A stretch of 64,000 bases of DNA from Pseudomonas mucoides. GTDB taxonomy: Bacteria; Pseudomonadota; Gammaproteobacteria; Pseudomonadales; Pseudomonadaceae. Made by a program: the position numbers and the translations under genes. Positions 17,711 through 27,732 of this stretch are shown one piece after another. The stretch covers positions 1,624,757 through 1,688,756 of the forward strand of contig NZ_JACOPW010000001.1 of the NCBI RefSeq assembly GCF_015461845.1. The letters run 5' to 3'. Position 1 is the first letter of the stretch. Every line of letters begins with the position of its first letter. The notes below the pieces were generated by a model. That model did not search any database and was not told the DNA's origin. It saw only the letters and a program-made list of their open reading frames with translations.

Positions 17711-17941
17711 CAGTAATGCGGTCCTGCATTGACCTTTCGGCGCTACTGGCGCGGTACGAGTCCATTCATATTGTGTCGCCGACCGCGGTCGCTGCCCGCC
17801 GGATAACTGCTTCTGGTGCTTTACGCTGCACACCCGGGTCAGTTGCCAACCCTCTGAACCGTTGAGGCCGGTTCATCGCTGCCTTTGTGGTGGAACTAAA
17901 GAACTTCGTTTCGAGCTGCTTTGTTGAGCGGCTTGAGACAA

Positions 17942-17970
17942 AGAATATGCATGGATGCATATACAGTCAA
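17942..17970 (-). promoter_or_regulatory. Putative promoter of the lysis cassette
   Basis: On the minus strand TTGACT is followed after exactly 17 bases by TATTCT, a near-consensus sigma-70 promoter. The spacer is GTATATGCATCCATGCA, which is almost palindromic, so a repressor bound there would block RNA polymerase. A LexA-like half (CTGTATAT) also starts in this spacer. Confidence 0.65.
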
Positions 17971-18016
17971 TGCACCAATGCATTTATTTGCGTATTTAAA
18001 AATGCACCACCGCATT
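17946..18016. promoter_or_regulatory. Tandem TGCAT-type operator motifs
   Basis: Three related dyads occur within 71 bases: TATGCATGGATGCATA, AATGCACCAATGCATT and AATGCACCACCGCATT. Similar TGCAT elements (TTTTGCATAA, TCGTGCATAT) flank the repressor start at 18831-18898. This suggests one regulator, probably the repressor gene product, binds at both places. This is inference from sequence repetition only. Confidence 0.55.
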
Positions 18017-18056
18017 GAAGCCCCACGGACAAAGGCTCAGCCGGTTTCGACAGGCG

Positions 18057-18085
18057 AAAAAAAACCCGCTCGATGGCGGGTTTTA
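18057..18085 (-). terminator. Terminator of the repressor gene
   Basis: AAAACCCGCTCGATGGCGGGTTTT forms a compact hairpin with A/T runs on both sides. On the minus strand it sits 16 bases after the repressor stop codon. Confidence 0.85.
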
Positions 18086-18101
18086 TCTGAAGGTGACGAG
18101 G

Positions 18102-18845
18102 TTAACGGGCGTACATGCCCCACCAGAAGACGTGACCGAGGATGACAATCTGCTCTTCCTGGATTTCCTGGAAGGTGTAGTCCTCGTCCGGGTGCTCATC
18201 ACGATTGAAGCTGCGCAGGCGAATGCCGGTCGGCAGGCGATACAGCTGTTTTACCCGCAACTGGCCGTTATGGTTGATCGCATAAAGGTCGCCATCAACG
18301 ATGTCGCCAATCCCGCACTTGCCGGCGTTCACGCCAACGGTGGCGCCATCGCGCAGCACCGGCAACATGCTGTTGCCGCGCACCGTCACGCATTTTGCCT
18401 GGTCGAACTGCACCCCGTTGTGACGCAAGCTGCGTTTGCCGAAGCGCAGGCTAGAGCGCTCGCTCTCTTCGATGACGAATCTTCCTGATCCAGCAGCCAA
18501 TTCAACCTCGCGAAGAAAGGGAACCGACACCTCGTCGTCATCGACGGGCGTATCGTCGTCCCACAGACTTATGTCCTTGAGTTCGGAATGCACTTCATTG
18601 CGCGCGGCATGGGCGGCGGGCGCGACATCGGCGCGGCCACGCAACTGATCGGTGCTCACGGCGAAGTACTCGGCGATCTTCGAGATGTGTTTATCCGAAG
18701 GGTCGACGATCTTCCCGCTGAGAATCCGCGAGAGTGTGGATTGAGGCACGCCGGTGCGACGGTGAAGCTCCGTGGGGGAGATCCCGTGCTGATCCAGCAG
18801 TGCTCTTAAGACAGTAGAAACGTTGCGTTTTTGCATAACGCGCAT
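18102..18845 (-). CDS. RecA-cleavable XRE/S24 repressor (tailocin or prophage type, PrtR-like)
   Basis: A CI/PrtR-like repressor of 247 residues. The N-terminal HTH (about 14-70) includes GISPTELHRRTGVPQSTLSRIL, and the C-terminal S24 peptidase domain runs from about 108. All parts needed for self-cleavage are visible: the Ala118-Gly119 bond (VELAAGSGRF), the nucleophile S159 (GNSMLP) and the general base K199 (LRVKQL). After DNA damage RecA should trigger cleavage and derepress the holin and endolysin. The start could also be the ATG three codons later. It diverges from mutS. Confidence 0.88.
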   Translation of the reverse strand: MRVMQKRNVSTVLRALLDQHGISPTELHRRTGVPQSTLSRILSGKIVDPSDKHISKIAEYFAVSTDQLRGRADVAPAAHAARNEVHSELKDISLWDDDTPVDDDEVSVPFLREVELAAGSGRFVIEESERSSLRFGKRSLRHNGVQFDQAKCVTVRGNSMLPVLRDGATVGVNAGKCGIGDIVDGDLYAINHNGQLRVKQLYRLPTGIRLRSFNRDEHPDEDYTFQEIQEEQIVILGHVFWWGMYAR

Positions 18846-19037
18846 AGTGCTTGTTCTTTTCGCCGAAGACAAATGCTGTTTTGCATAATTCGTGCATATT
18901 CAGTGTAAATGTGCCGTGGGGCTTTCATGCCTGCGTCGGGCGGACCGCCCATGGTAATCTTGCGCCCATCGCGGAAAAGCCGGGCCAATGCCCCTCCTTT
19001 TGCCCTACACCTTTCAACGAGTTTTCCTGAATTTCCG

Positions 19038-21617
19038 ATGAATAAAGCCATCTCCGATCTGTCTTCCCACACGCCAATGATGCAGCAGTACTGGCGCCTG
19101 AAGAACCAGCACCCTGACCAGTTGATGTTCTACCGCATGGGCGACTTCTACGAGATCTTCTACGAAGACGCGAAGAAGGCCGCCAAGTTGCTGGACATCA
19201 CCCTGACTGCTCGTGGGCAGTCAGCGGGGCAAGCGATTCCAATGTGTGGGATTCCTTACCACGCCGCGGAAGGTTACCTGGCGAAACTGGTCAAGCTCGG
19301 CGAATCGGTGGTGATTTGCGAGCAGGTCGGTGATCCGGCGACCAGCAAAGGGCCGGTGGATCGTCAGGTGGTGCGGATCATCACGCCGGGTACGGTCAGT
19401 GATGAAGCGCTGCTGGATGAGCGTCGGGACAACCTGATCGCGGCGGTGCTGGGTGACGAGCGCCTGTTCGGCCTGGCCGTGCTGGACATCACCAGCGGCA
19501 ATTTCACGGTGCTGGAAATCAAGGGTTGGGAAAACCTGCTGGCGGAGCTGGAGCGGGTCAATCCGGTCGAGCTGATGATCCCGGACGATTGGCCAAAAGA
19601 CCTGCCGGCGGAAAAACGTCGTGGGGTTCGTCGCCGTGCGCCGTGGGATTTCGAGCGCGACTCGGCGCTGAAAAGTCTGTGCCAGCAATTCTCTACTCAG
19701 GACCTTAAAGGTTTTGGTTGCGAGAACCTGACCCTGGCCATCGGCGCTGCCGGTTGCCTGCTCAGCTACGCCAAGGAAACCCAGCGCACCGCTCTGCCGC
19801 ATTTACGCAGCCTGCGCCATGAACGCCTGGATGACACCGTGGTGCTGGACGGCGCGAGCCGTCGCAACCTGGAACTGGACACCAACCTGGCCGGTGGTCG
19901 CGACAACACCCTGCAATCGGTGGTCGATCGCTGCCAGACCGCCATGGGCAGCCGCTTGCTGACCCGTTGGTTGAACCGTCCGTTGCGGGACCTGACCGTG
20001 TTGCTGGCGCGTCAGACGTCGATCACGTGCCTGCTCGACAGCTACCGCTTCGAGAAACTGCAACCACAGCTCAAGGAAATCGGCGACATCGAGCGGATTC
20101 TGGCACGGATCGGCCTGCGTAATGCCCGCCCTCGCGACCTCGCTCGTCTGCGCGATGCACTGGGCGCGCTGCCCCAGTTGCAAGTGGCGATGACCGAGCT
20201 GGAAGCGCCACACATCATTCAACTGGCCAAGACCACCAGCACCTATCCAGAACTGGCAGCGCTGCTGGAAAAAGCCATTATCGACAACCCGCCAGCGGTG
20301 ATCCGTGACGGTGGCGTGTTGAAGACCGGTTACGACAGCGAACTCGACGATCTGCAATCGCTCAGCGAAAACGCCGGGCAGTTCCTGATCGATCTGGAAG
20401 CACGCGAGAAAGCCCGCACCGGTCTGTCGCACCTGAAAGTCGGTTACAACCGCATTCACGGCTACTTCATTGAGTTGCCCAGCAAACAGGCCGAGTCCGC
20501 GCCGGCCGACTACATCCGCCGCCAGACGTTGAAAGGTGCCGAGCGTTTCATTACCCCGGAACTCAAGGCGTTCGAGGACAAGGCCCTGTCGGCCAAGAGC
20601 CGTGCCCTGGCCCGCGAGAAAATGCTTTACGAAGCGCTGCTCGAAGACCTGATCGCCCAATTGCCACCGCTGCAGGACACCGCCGCTGCGCTGGCCGAGC
20701 TGGACGTGCTGAGCAACCTCGCCGAACGCGCGCTGAACCTCGACCTGAATTGCCCGCGTTTCGTCGACGAGCCCTGCATGCGCATCACCCAGGGTCGTCA
20801 CCCGGTGGTCGAGCAAGTGCTGAGCACACCGTTCGTGGCCAACGATCTGAGCCTCGACGACAACACGCGCATGCTGGTAATCACCGGTCCGAACATGGGC
20901 GGTAAATCCACCTACATGCGTCAGACCGCGTTGATCGTGTTGCTCGCGCACATCGGCAGCTTCGTGCCGGCGGCCAGTTGCGAACTGTCCTTGGTGGACC
21001 GGATTTTCACCCGGATCGGTTCCAGCGATGACCTCGCGGGCGGCCGCTCGACCTTCATGGTTGAAATGAGCGAAACCGCGAACATTTTGCACAACGCCAC
21101 CGAACGTAGCCTGGTGCTGATGGACGAAGTCGGTCGCGGCACCAGCACCTTCGACGGCTTGTCCCTGGCTTGGGCGGCTGCCGAGCGGCTGGCCCATCTG
21201 CGCGCTTACACCCTGTTTGCCACCCACTATTTTGAGTTGACGGTGCTACCGGAGGCGCAACCGCTGGTGGCCAACGTTCACCTCAATGCCACCGAGCACA
21301 ACGAACGCATCGTGTTCCTCCACCACGTGTTGCCCGGGCCTGCCAGCCAGAGTTACGGCCTGGCCGTGGCGCAACTGGCCGGCGTGCCGAGCGAAGTGAT
21401 TGTGCGTGCTCGCGAGCACTTGGGTCGCCTGGAAGCCACCGCCCTGCCCCATGAAATTCCTGCACCTGCCAAGGGCAAACCGGCCGCGCCGCAGCAAAGC
21501 GACATGTTCGCCAGCCTGCCGCACCCGGTGCTGGATGAATTGACCAAGCTCAATCTGGATGACATGACGCCGCGCCGTGCGCTCGAAATGCTCTATACAC
21601 TAAAGAACCGGATCTAA
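19038..21617 (+). CDS. mutS: DNA mismatch repair protein MutS
   Basis: A mismatch-recognition ATPase of 859 residues. The mismatch-stacking F-x-E is F37-Y-E39 (MGDFYEIF). The Walker A loop GPNMGGKS is at 617-624, followed by the signature with [14 protein letters not shown] and the C-terminal tetramerisation region (about 805-859). The start [18 protein letters not shown] aligns with other MutS proteins; an earlier in-frame ATG would add 43 unconserved residues. In fluorescens-group genomes mutS borders the tailocin site on the side opposite cinA. Confidence 0.96.
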   Translation: MNKAISDLSSHTPMMQQYWRLKNQHPDQLMFYRMGDFYEIFYEDAKKAAKLLDITLTARGQSAGQAIPMCGIPYHAAEGYLAKLVKLGESVVICEQVGDPATSKGPVDRQVVRIITPGTVSDEALLDERRDNLIAAVLGDERLFGLAVLDITSGNFTVLEIKGWENLLAELERVNPVELMIPDDWPKDLPAEKRRGVRRRAPWDFERDSALKSLCQQFSTQDLKGFGCENLTLAIGAAGCLLSYAKETQRTALPHLRSLRHERLDDTVVLDGASRRNLELDTNLAGGRDNTLQSVVDRCQTAMGSRLLTRWLNRPLRDLTVLLARQTSITCLLDSYRFEKLQPQLKEIGDIERILARIGLRNARPRDLARLRDALGALPQLQVAMTELEAPHIIQLAKTTSTYPELAALLEKAIIDNPPAVIRDGGVLKTGYDSELDDLQSLSENAGQFLIDLEAREKARTGLSHLKVGYNRIHGYFIELPSKQAESAPADYIRRQTLKGAERFITPELKAFEDKALSAKSRALAREKMLYEALLEDLIAQLPPLQDTAAALAELDVLSNLAERALNLDLNCPRFVDEPCMRITQGRHPVVEQVLSTPFVANDLSLDDNTRMLVITGPNMGGKSTYMRQTALIVLLAHIGSFVPAASCELSLVDRIFTRIGSSDDLAGGRSTFMVEMSETANILHNATERSLVLMDEVGRGTSTFDGLSLAWAAAERLAHLRAYTLFATHYFELTVLPEAQPLVANVHLNATEHNERIVFLHHVLPGPASQSYGLAVAQLAGVPSEVIVRAREHLGRLEATALPHEIPAPAKGKPAAPQQSDMFASLPHPVLDELTKLNLDDMTPRRALEMLYTLKNRI

Positions 21618-21759
21618 CGCACTTGCCTGCAAGCTGTTAGAATCTCGCGCGGTTTGGGATGCTGCTGGCTAATAGCCTGGCCAGCAGACTATCGCTCCCG
21701 AACCTGGCGACCCCAACGTGAAGGGGCTCCGCTGCCGCCGCCTGAGGAGAAAATTAGAA

Positions 21760-22083
21760 ATGACCTTCGTCGTCACCGACAACTGCATCAAGTGCAAGTA
21801 CACCGACTGCGTAGAAGTGTGTCCGGTGGACTGCTTTTACGAAGGCCCGAACTTCCTGGTGATTCACCCGGATGAGTGCATCGACTGCGCACTGTGCGAA
21901 CCAGAATGCCCTGCCGTGGCCATCTTCTCCGAAGATGAAGTGCCAGTAGAAATGCAGGAATTCATTCAGTTGAACGTTGAGCTGGCCGAAATCTGGCCGA
22001 ACATCACCGAGAAGAAAGAATCGATGCCCGACGCTGAAGAGTGGGATGGCGTCAAAGGCAAGATCAAAGACCTCGAACGCTGA
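21760..22083 (+). CDS. fdxA: 7Fe-8S ferredoxin FdxA
   Basis: An electron carrier of 107 residues with one [3Fe-4S] and one [4Fe-4S] cluster, resembling Azotobacter ferredoxin I. By comparison the ligands are C9, C17 and C50 for the 3Fe cluster, and C21, C40, C43 and C46 for the 4Fe cluster, with C12 and C25 additional. The C-terminal half is a long acidic helix region ([17 protein letters not shown]). TGAGGAG precedes the start. A terminator follows, and rsmZ lies convergently behind it. Confidence 0.95.
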   Translation: MTFVVTDNCIKCKYTDCVEVCPVDCFYEGPNFLVIHPDECIDCALCEPECPAVAIFSEDEVPVEMQEFIQLNVELAEIWPNITEKKESMPDAEEWDGVKGKIKDLER

Positions 22084-22098
22084 TTCCCGCGCGTTCCC

Positions 22099-22125
22099 GA
22101 AAAGGCCCCTAGCGGGCCTTTTTGC
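22099..22125 (+). terminator. Terminator of fdxA
   Basis: AAAAGGCCCCTAGCGGGCCTTTTT has a tight stem and a T run, 16 bases after the fdxA stop codon. Confidence 0.85.
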
Positions 22126-22137
22126 TTTTCTACAGGC

Positions 22138-22265
22138 AAAAAAAGGGGCGGTTTGACCCGCCCACATTTTTCCCTATTCCCTGTATTCCTTTTCATCGTC
22201 CTGATGAACCGCTTCCTGCGATGTCCGTTCCCCTCTTCCTTGAAGGGCGTGTCTGTCCGTCGACA
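22138..22265 (-). ncRNA. rsmZ: Small regulatory RNA RsmZ
   Basis: The minus strand between rpoS and fdxA holds an RNA of about 128 nt beginning TGTCGACGGACAGACAC, the known 5' end of Pseudomonas RsmZ. It displays repeated GGA motifs in loops (AAGGAAG, CGGACA, CAGGAAG, CAGGACG, AAGGAAT), which titrate the translational repressor RsmA/CsrA. It ends with a GGGCGG/CCGCCC stem and seven T residues. The promoter is ATTGCA-17-TAGTAT, and GacA half-sites lie about 180 bases upstream. Position, start and terminator all agree with RsmZ of P. fluorescens. Confidence 0.93.
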
Positions 22266-22273
22266 CAGTTCAG

Positions 22274-22302
22274 ATACTAGAGGGTTCTCTGCCTGGTGCA
22301 AT
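22274..22302 (-). promoter_or_regulatory. rsmZ core promoter
   Basis: ATTGCA and TAGTAT are separated by 17 bases, with the -10 box ending eight bases before the first nucleotide of RsmZ. Confidence 0.65.
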
Positions 22303-22427
22303 TGAGCGTGATCGTCAAAAACGTTTGTCATATGCTCTTAACAAAAACAAATATCCATATAAATCAAAAAGATAGGAATGCGTGTTTAGGAATATGGACG
22401 AGTACTGCCTTTTAAAAATAACGAACA

Positions 22428-22455
22428 CTTACGAAAGAGTAAGCAAAGACTTACA
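22428..22455 (-). promoter_or_regulatory. GacA upstream activating sequence of rsmZ
   Basis: On the minus strand TGTAAG-N6-CTTACT matches the GacA box (TGTAAG-N6-CTTACA). Its centre lies about 181 bases before RsmZ, the known spacing. A third half-site, CTTAC, sits one further 11-base step away, giving three alternating half-sites with helical period. Confidence 0.8.
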
Positions 22456-22503
22456 GCGCAAGACTACAAACCTGCGGCAATCCCCGCCCATCTTGCAGGC
22501 AAT

Positions 22504-22533
22504 AAAAAACCCCGAGTCAGTCGGGGTCTTTTA
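22504..22533 (-). terminator. Terminator of rpoS
   Basis: On the minus strand AAAAGACCCCGACTGACTCGGGGTTTTTTATT has a five-to-six-pair GC stem and a T run, about 20 bases after the rpoS stop codon. It should insulate the rsmZ control region from rpoS transcription. Confidence 0.85.
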
Positions 22534-22553
22534 TGGCCGGTTGAGCCGATCGC

Positions 22554-23561
22554 TTATTGGAACAGCGACTCGCTCGACAGGCCGTTTTTCTCGAGAATCT
22601 CCCGAAGGCGCTTCAGGCCCTCGACCTGAATCTGTCTGACCCGTTCCCGAGTCAGGCCAATCTCCAGGCCTACGTCTTCAAGCGTGCTGCTCTCGTGACC
22701 GCGCAAGCCGAAGCGACGTACCACCACTTCGCGTTGCTTGTCGGTCAGCTCCGACAGCCATTGATCGATGCTTTGGGACAGATCATCGTCCTGCAGCAGC
22801 TCACAAGGGTCGGTTGGACGGTCATCAGTCAGGGTGTCCAGCAGGGTTTTATCCGAATCCGGACCCAGCGAGACGTCGACCGAAGAAACCCGCTCGTTCA
22901 AGCCGAGCATGCGCTTGACCTCGCCCACTGGTTTTTCCAGCAGGTTGGCGATTTCTTCGGGTGAGGGTTCGTGATCGAGTTTTTGCGTCAGCTCCCGTGC
23001 GGCCCGCAGGTACACGTTCAGCTCTTTGACCACATGGATCGGCAACCGGATAGTCCGGGTCTGATTCATGATCGCGCGCTCGATGGTCTGACGAATCCAC
23101 CAGGTTGCGTAGGTCGAAAAACGGAAGCCGCGTTCGGGGTCGAACTTCTCCACTGCCCGGATCAGGCCGAGGTTGCCCTCTTCGATCAGGTCCAGTAGCG
23201 ACAGCCCACGATTGACGTAACGCCGGGCGATTTTAACCACCAGCCGCAGGTTGCTTTCAATCATGCGCTTGCGCCCGGCCGGATCGCCACTTTGCGACAA
23301 GCGCGCAAAATGAACTTCTTCTTCCGGGGAGAGCAATGGGGAAAAGCCGATTTCATTGAGATACAGCTGCGTGGCATCAAGTGCCCGCGTGTAATCAATG
23401 TACTTGTGCTGTTTTAACGAAGCGGAGTGTTTGGATTTAGCACGAACGGAAGGTGGAGCTGCCCCTTCATCATTCGACATCGAATCCGTGGCGATGCCGG
23501 TCTCCATCAGGAGAACCTCATCGTCGATGTCAAACTCCGGCACTTCTTTACTGAGAGCCAT
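22554..23561 (-). CDS. rpoS: Stationary-phase sigma factor RpoS (sigma-38)
   Basis: A sigma factor of 335 residues. Region 2 ([35 protein letters not shown], split in regions 2.1-2.4) binds the -10 element, and region 4 ([30 protein letters not shown]) binds the -35. The acidic N-terminus (about 1-50) is typical of Pseudomonas RpoS. It is encoded downstream of nlpD (106-base gap), whose coding region usually contains the main rpoS promoter. Adjacent rsmZ links it to the Gac/Rsm cascade. Confidence 0.97.
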   Translation of the reverse strand: MALSKEVPEFDIDDEVLLMETGIATDSMSNDEGAAPPSVRAKSKHSASLKQHKYIDYTRALDATQLYLNEIGFSPLLSPEEEVHFARLSQSGDPAGRKRMIESNLRLVVKIARRYVNRGLSLLDLIEEGNLGLIRAVEKFDPERGFRFSTYATWWIRQTIERAIMNQTRTIRLPIHVVKELNVYLRAARELTQKLDHEPSPEEIANLLEKPVGEVKRMLGLNERVSSVDVSLGPDSDKTLLDTLTDDRPTDPCELLQDDDLSQSIDQWLSELTDKQREVVVRRFGLRGHESSTLEDVGLEIGLTRERVRQIQVEGLKRLREILEKNGLSSESLFQ

Positions 23562-23667
23562 TGTTATAGTCCTTTGGTGAGTTCGACCTCAAGCTCAAGC
23601 GGCGCCTTTATCCTTGGCAACGCTGGAGCCTGTTCCCTCTACGTGACGGAACAGGCTGGCTAACAAA

Positions 23668-24525
23668 TCAACGACGTGGCAGGAATTGCAGCGGATCTAC
23701 AGGTTTACCTTGGCGGCGAATCTCAAAATGCAGTTTCACCCGGTCTGTACCCGTTGACCCCATTTCGGCAATTGTCTGTCCGACTTTGACCTGCTGCCCC
23801 TCCCGTACCAACAGCCTGCGGTTATGTCCGTAGGCACTGACGTAGGTTTCACTGTGTTTGATGATGACTAATTCGCCGTAGCCCCTTAAGCCACTCCCGG
23901 CGTATACCACCGTCCCATCAGACGCAGCTAAAACAGGCTGTCCCAAATCTCCGGCGATATCAATTCCTTTATTCAAACTACCGTTTGAGGAGAATTTACC
24001 AATCAGAATGCCATTAGATGGCCATCCCCAGCCGGTCGGGGCCGGGCCGGCTGGCGGCAATGGAGCGGGTGCAGGTTTGTTGGCGACGGACGGTGCAACC
24101 ACCGTAGTACTGGTGGTTGCGCCATTCGGCTGGCGCCGGATTACCGTGGTTTTCAGCGACGACGAAGGCGTGGAATCGCTCGTACTGGCAACCGCTGTCG
24201 GCGTTGATCCGGTGCGGCCATCGAAGCGAATTATCTGACCCGGATGGATCGTATAGGGCGTAGGAATATTGTTCCGCGCTGCGAGGGCTTTGTAGTCCCA
24301 GCCGTAGCGAAAAGCGATCGAGAACAGGGTGTCTTTTGGTCGAACGACATACTGGCCCGTCGTCGTTGCCGGACGTTGGGGGGCCGCGTTGTTGCGATCG
24401 ACGACGCCGACGTTACTCGATTTGGTGCTGGAGCAACCGACCAGCAAGGTGCTCAAGACAAGGCCAGTCACCAGGCGCTGAAAGCTCGTTGTACTCATAC
24501 GCTGCGCAATGACTGTGAGACTCAC
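23668..24525 (-). CDS. nlpD: Lipoprotein NlpD, amidase activator
   Basis: An outer-membrane lipoprotein that activates the cell-division amidase AmiC. The signal peptide ends in a lipobox LLVGC. A LysM domain (YVVRPKDTLFSIAFRYGWDYKALAARNNI) follows at about 70-115, then a low-complexity linker and a LytM/M23 domain (about 185-283). The zinc ligands are lost (NKGIDIAG instead of HxGxD, and KLHFE instead of HxH), so it is a regulator, not a hydrolase, as in E. coli. A GTG start with GGGAGCGG upstream is preferred; an ATG nine codons later is possible. Confidence 0.9.
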   Translation of the reverse strand: MSLTVIAQRMSTTSFQRLVTGLVLSTLLVGCSSTKSSNVGVVDRNNAAPQRPATTTGQYVVRPKDTLFSIAFRYGWDYKALAARNNIPTPYTIHPGQIIRFDGRTGSTPTAVASTSDSTPSSSLKTTVIRRQPNGATTSTTVVAPSVANKPAPAPLPPAGPAPTGWGWPSNGILIGKFSSNGSLNKGIDIAGDLGQPVLAASDGTVVYAGSGLRGYGELVIIKHSETYVSAYGHNRRLLVREGQQVKVGQTIAEMGSTGTDRVKLHFEIRRQGKPVDPLQFLPRR

Positions 24526-24620
24526 CCGCCGCTCCCTTTGTGGTGGCTGAAATTGTGGATTGCCGTGTTCCGGCTCGAGATGTCGCAAGTATAACGGGCC
24601 GGACAGGCTTTACCTTTAAT

Positions 24621-24636
24621 GAAGCGAATTCGCTTC
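24621..24636. other. Perfect 16-base palindrome
   Basis: GAAGCGAATTCGCTTC is an exact dyad in the gap between pcm and nlpD. It could be an operator or the core of a small hairpin. No T run follows, so it is unlikely to be a terminator. Confidence 0.4.
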
Positions 24637-24736
24637 GCGCACACGTTTGCTGACTGACGATAAATACCGTTTAACCAATCGATGCCGCTGTAAGACACGG
24701 CCAATCGAAGAGAATTCAGCGCGCCAAAACAAATGC

Positions 24737-26150
<1,414 letters not shown>

Positions 26151-26163
<13 letters not shown>

Positions 26164-27209
26164 GGGCTGTCCGTCTGCCCCACCGGCACCAGATCAACAA
26201 GCTCGCGCACCAATACGGTGGCAAAGCATCCGGCCGGAAGGACGAATTCCAGTTGCAGAATGTCAGGCTCGGGATAATGCCACGTCAACCCGCCAATGGG
26301 CAGCCGCAGGATGCGACGTTCGTGGCTCATTCCGGCGTTAATCAACCAATCGCGCAGCTCCGCTTCGCGCGCGGCGATTGCCTGCTCCAGTTCATGGACA
26401 ACGCCTGACGCCGGCGAGTCACCTTCGCCCCACTGCGGGCCGGTCGGGTGCAAGTCGAGAATCGCCAGTCGCGGGTCGCTGCACTCCTCTTCACCGGCCG
26501 GAAAGAAGCTGCGGCTGTCGGTGAAGGCCAGCAGATCGCCGACCAAGGCTTGCTGCCAGGTACCGTCGGCAACACGCGCCGCCAACACCTGATTGAACAG
26601 GAAACTGCGCGCCGTCGAGAGCAGGCGCGAACGCACGTTGCGCTGCTCCGGCAACGCCTTGCGCGCGGCCCAGGCACGGGCATCGACCACGTTGCCGCCG
26701 TCAAAGCCGAAACGCTGGGCGCCGAAATAATTGGGAATACCTTGCTTGGCAATCAGCTGCAGTCGTTCTTCAATCGCGGCTTTGTCGCCAGCGAATTGCG
26801 TCAGGCGCAACGTGAAGCCATTGGCCGAGTGAGCGCCACGTTGCAGCTTGCGTTTGTGCCGACCGGTCTTGAGGATTTTCAGCGTGTCGTTTTCTGCTGC
26901 CGACAAATCCGGATCAGCCTTGCCGGGCAGCTGTACGCTGAACCATTGGCGCGTCAGCGCCTGACGGTCCTTGAGCCCGGCATAACTGACGGTGCGCAAT
27001 GGCACGCCCGCTGCCTTGGCGATTCGCCGTGCCGCTTCTTCGGTATTCAGCCCGCGCTTTTCTACCCAGATCCACAAATGCTCGCCATCACCACTGAGGG
27101 GGATGTTGAGCACTTCATCGACCTGGAAATCTTCTGCCGTGGCTTTCAGAACAGCGGTGCCGAGAGCGTCACCATAGGCCCGCGGGCCAAGCAATTGCGA
27201 TTCGTTCAT
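26151..27209 (-). CDS. truD: tRNA pseudouridine(13) synthase TruD
   Basis: Isomerises U13 of tRNA-Glu. The 352 residues have the catalytic Asp in [17 protein letters not shown] (about D80), the FNGFTLR-like motif ([13 protein letters not shown]), and the TRUD insertion (about 160-310) with [10 protein letters not shown]. It overlaps ispF by four bases and surE by 13, showing tight operon packing. Confidence 0.95.
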
Positions 27210-27679
27210 GCGCGCAGCAACAAGGCAACGGCGTGCACGGCAATGCCTTCTTCGCGACCGACAAAGCCAAGCTTTTCGGTGGTGGTAGCTTTCACGTTCA
27301 CTTGATCCAACTCAACTTGAAGATCCGCGGCAATCAGCGCGCGCATCGATTCGATATGCGGGGCCATTTTCGGCGCCTGGGCAACGATGGTGTTATCGAC
27401 GTTGCCGACTTTCCAGCCCTTGGCGTGGATCAGCGAGACGACGTGACGCAACAGCACACGGCTGTCGGCGCCCTTGTAGGTCGGGTCAGTGTCCGGGAAA
27501 TGTTTGCCGATATCACCCAGCGCAGCGGCGCCGAGCAAGGCATCGCTCAAGGCGTGCAGCAGGACGTCACCGTCGGAGTGAGCGAGCAGCCCGAAGCCGT
27601 GTGCAATGCGCACGCCGCCCAGAGTAATGAAATCGCCTTCAGCGAAACGGTGCACATCATAGCCGTGGCCAATACGCAT
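27206..27679 (-). CDS. ispF: 2-C-methyl-D-erythritol 2,4-cyclodiphosphate synthase
   Basis: The fifth step of the MEP isoprenoid pathway. The 157 residues contain the zinc ligands in GHGYDVHRF (D8, H10) and the motif [21 protein letters not shown]. The C-terminal helix block [16 protein letters not shown] is intact. It is not fused with ispD, which lies 3 kb away, separated by the formaldehyde genes and a LysR gene. Confidence 0.96.
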   Translation of the reverse strand: MRIGHGYDVHRFAEGDFITLGGVRIAHGFGLLAHSDGDVLLHALSDALLGAAALGDIGKHFPDTDPTYKGADSRVLLRHVVSLIHAKGWKVGNVDNTIVAQAPKMAPHIESMRALIAADLQVELDQVNVKATTTEKLGFVGREEGIAVHAVALLLRA

Positions 27680-27712
27680 AAAAAAACGCCCCGATTTTTG
27701 TCAGGGCGTGAT
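27680..27712 (-). terminator. Terminator between fghA and ispF
   Basis: On the minus strand CACGCCCTGACAAAAATCGGGGCG forms a hairpin followed by seven T residues. It lies immediately before the ispF start, so the T run ends at the ispF start codon. Confidence 0.75.
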
Positions 27713-27732
27713 TCTACCTGCTTTGTCGAACA

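Larger units (their letters stand above)
17603..18056 (-). other. Long leader and control region between repressor and holin
   Basis: Transcribed from the promoter near 17942, the holin message would have an untranslated leader of about 330 bases. It contains a complete terminator-like hairpin (17683-17710), three TGCAT-type operator motifs (17946-18016) and no frame with a convincing ribosome-binding site. In intact tailocin loci this stretch can hold a PrtN-like activator gene; none is recognisable here. Confidence 0.5.

Noticed and set aside
17766..17960. Short minus-strand frame between the repressor and holin, possibly a PrtN-like activator
   Set aside because: No ribosome-binding site, no similarity to PrtN-type activators that I can see, and its first codons overlap the putative promoter.
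22138..22331. Minus-strand frame in the fdxA-rpoS gap
   Set aside because: The sequence is the RsmZ RNA with GGA loops and a terminator. The peptide frame has no ribosome-binding site or conservation signal.
23668..24525. NlpD as an active M23 endopeptidase
   Set aside because: The zinc ligands are replaced (N-K-G-I-D and K-L-H), the same as in the non-catalytic E. coli NlpD.
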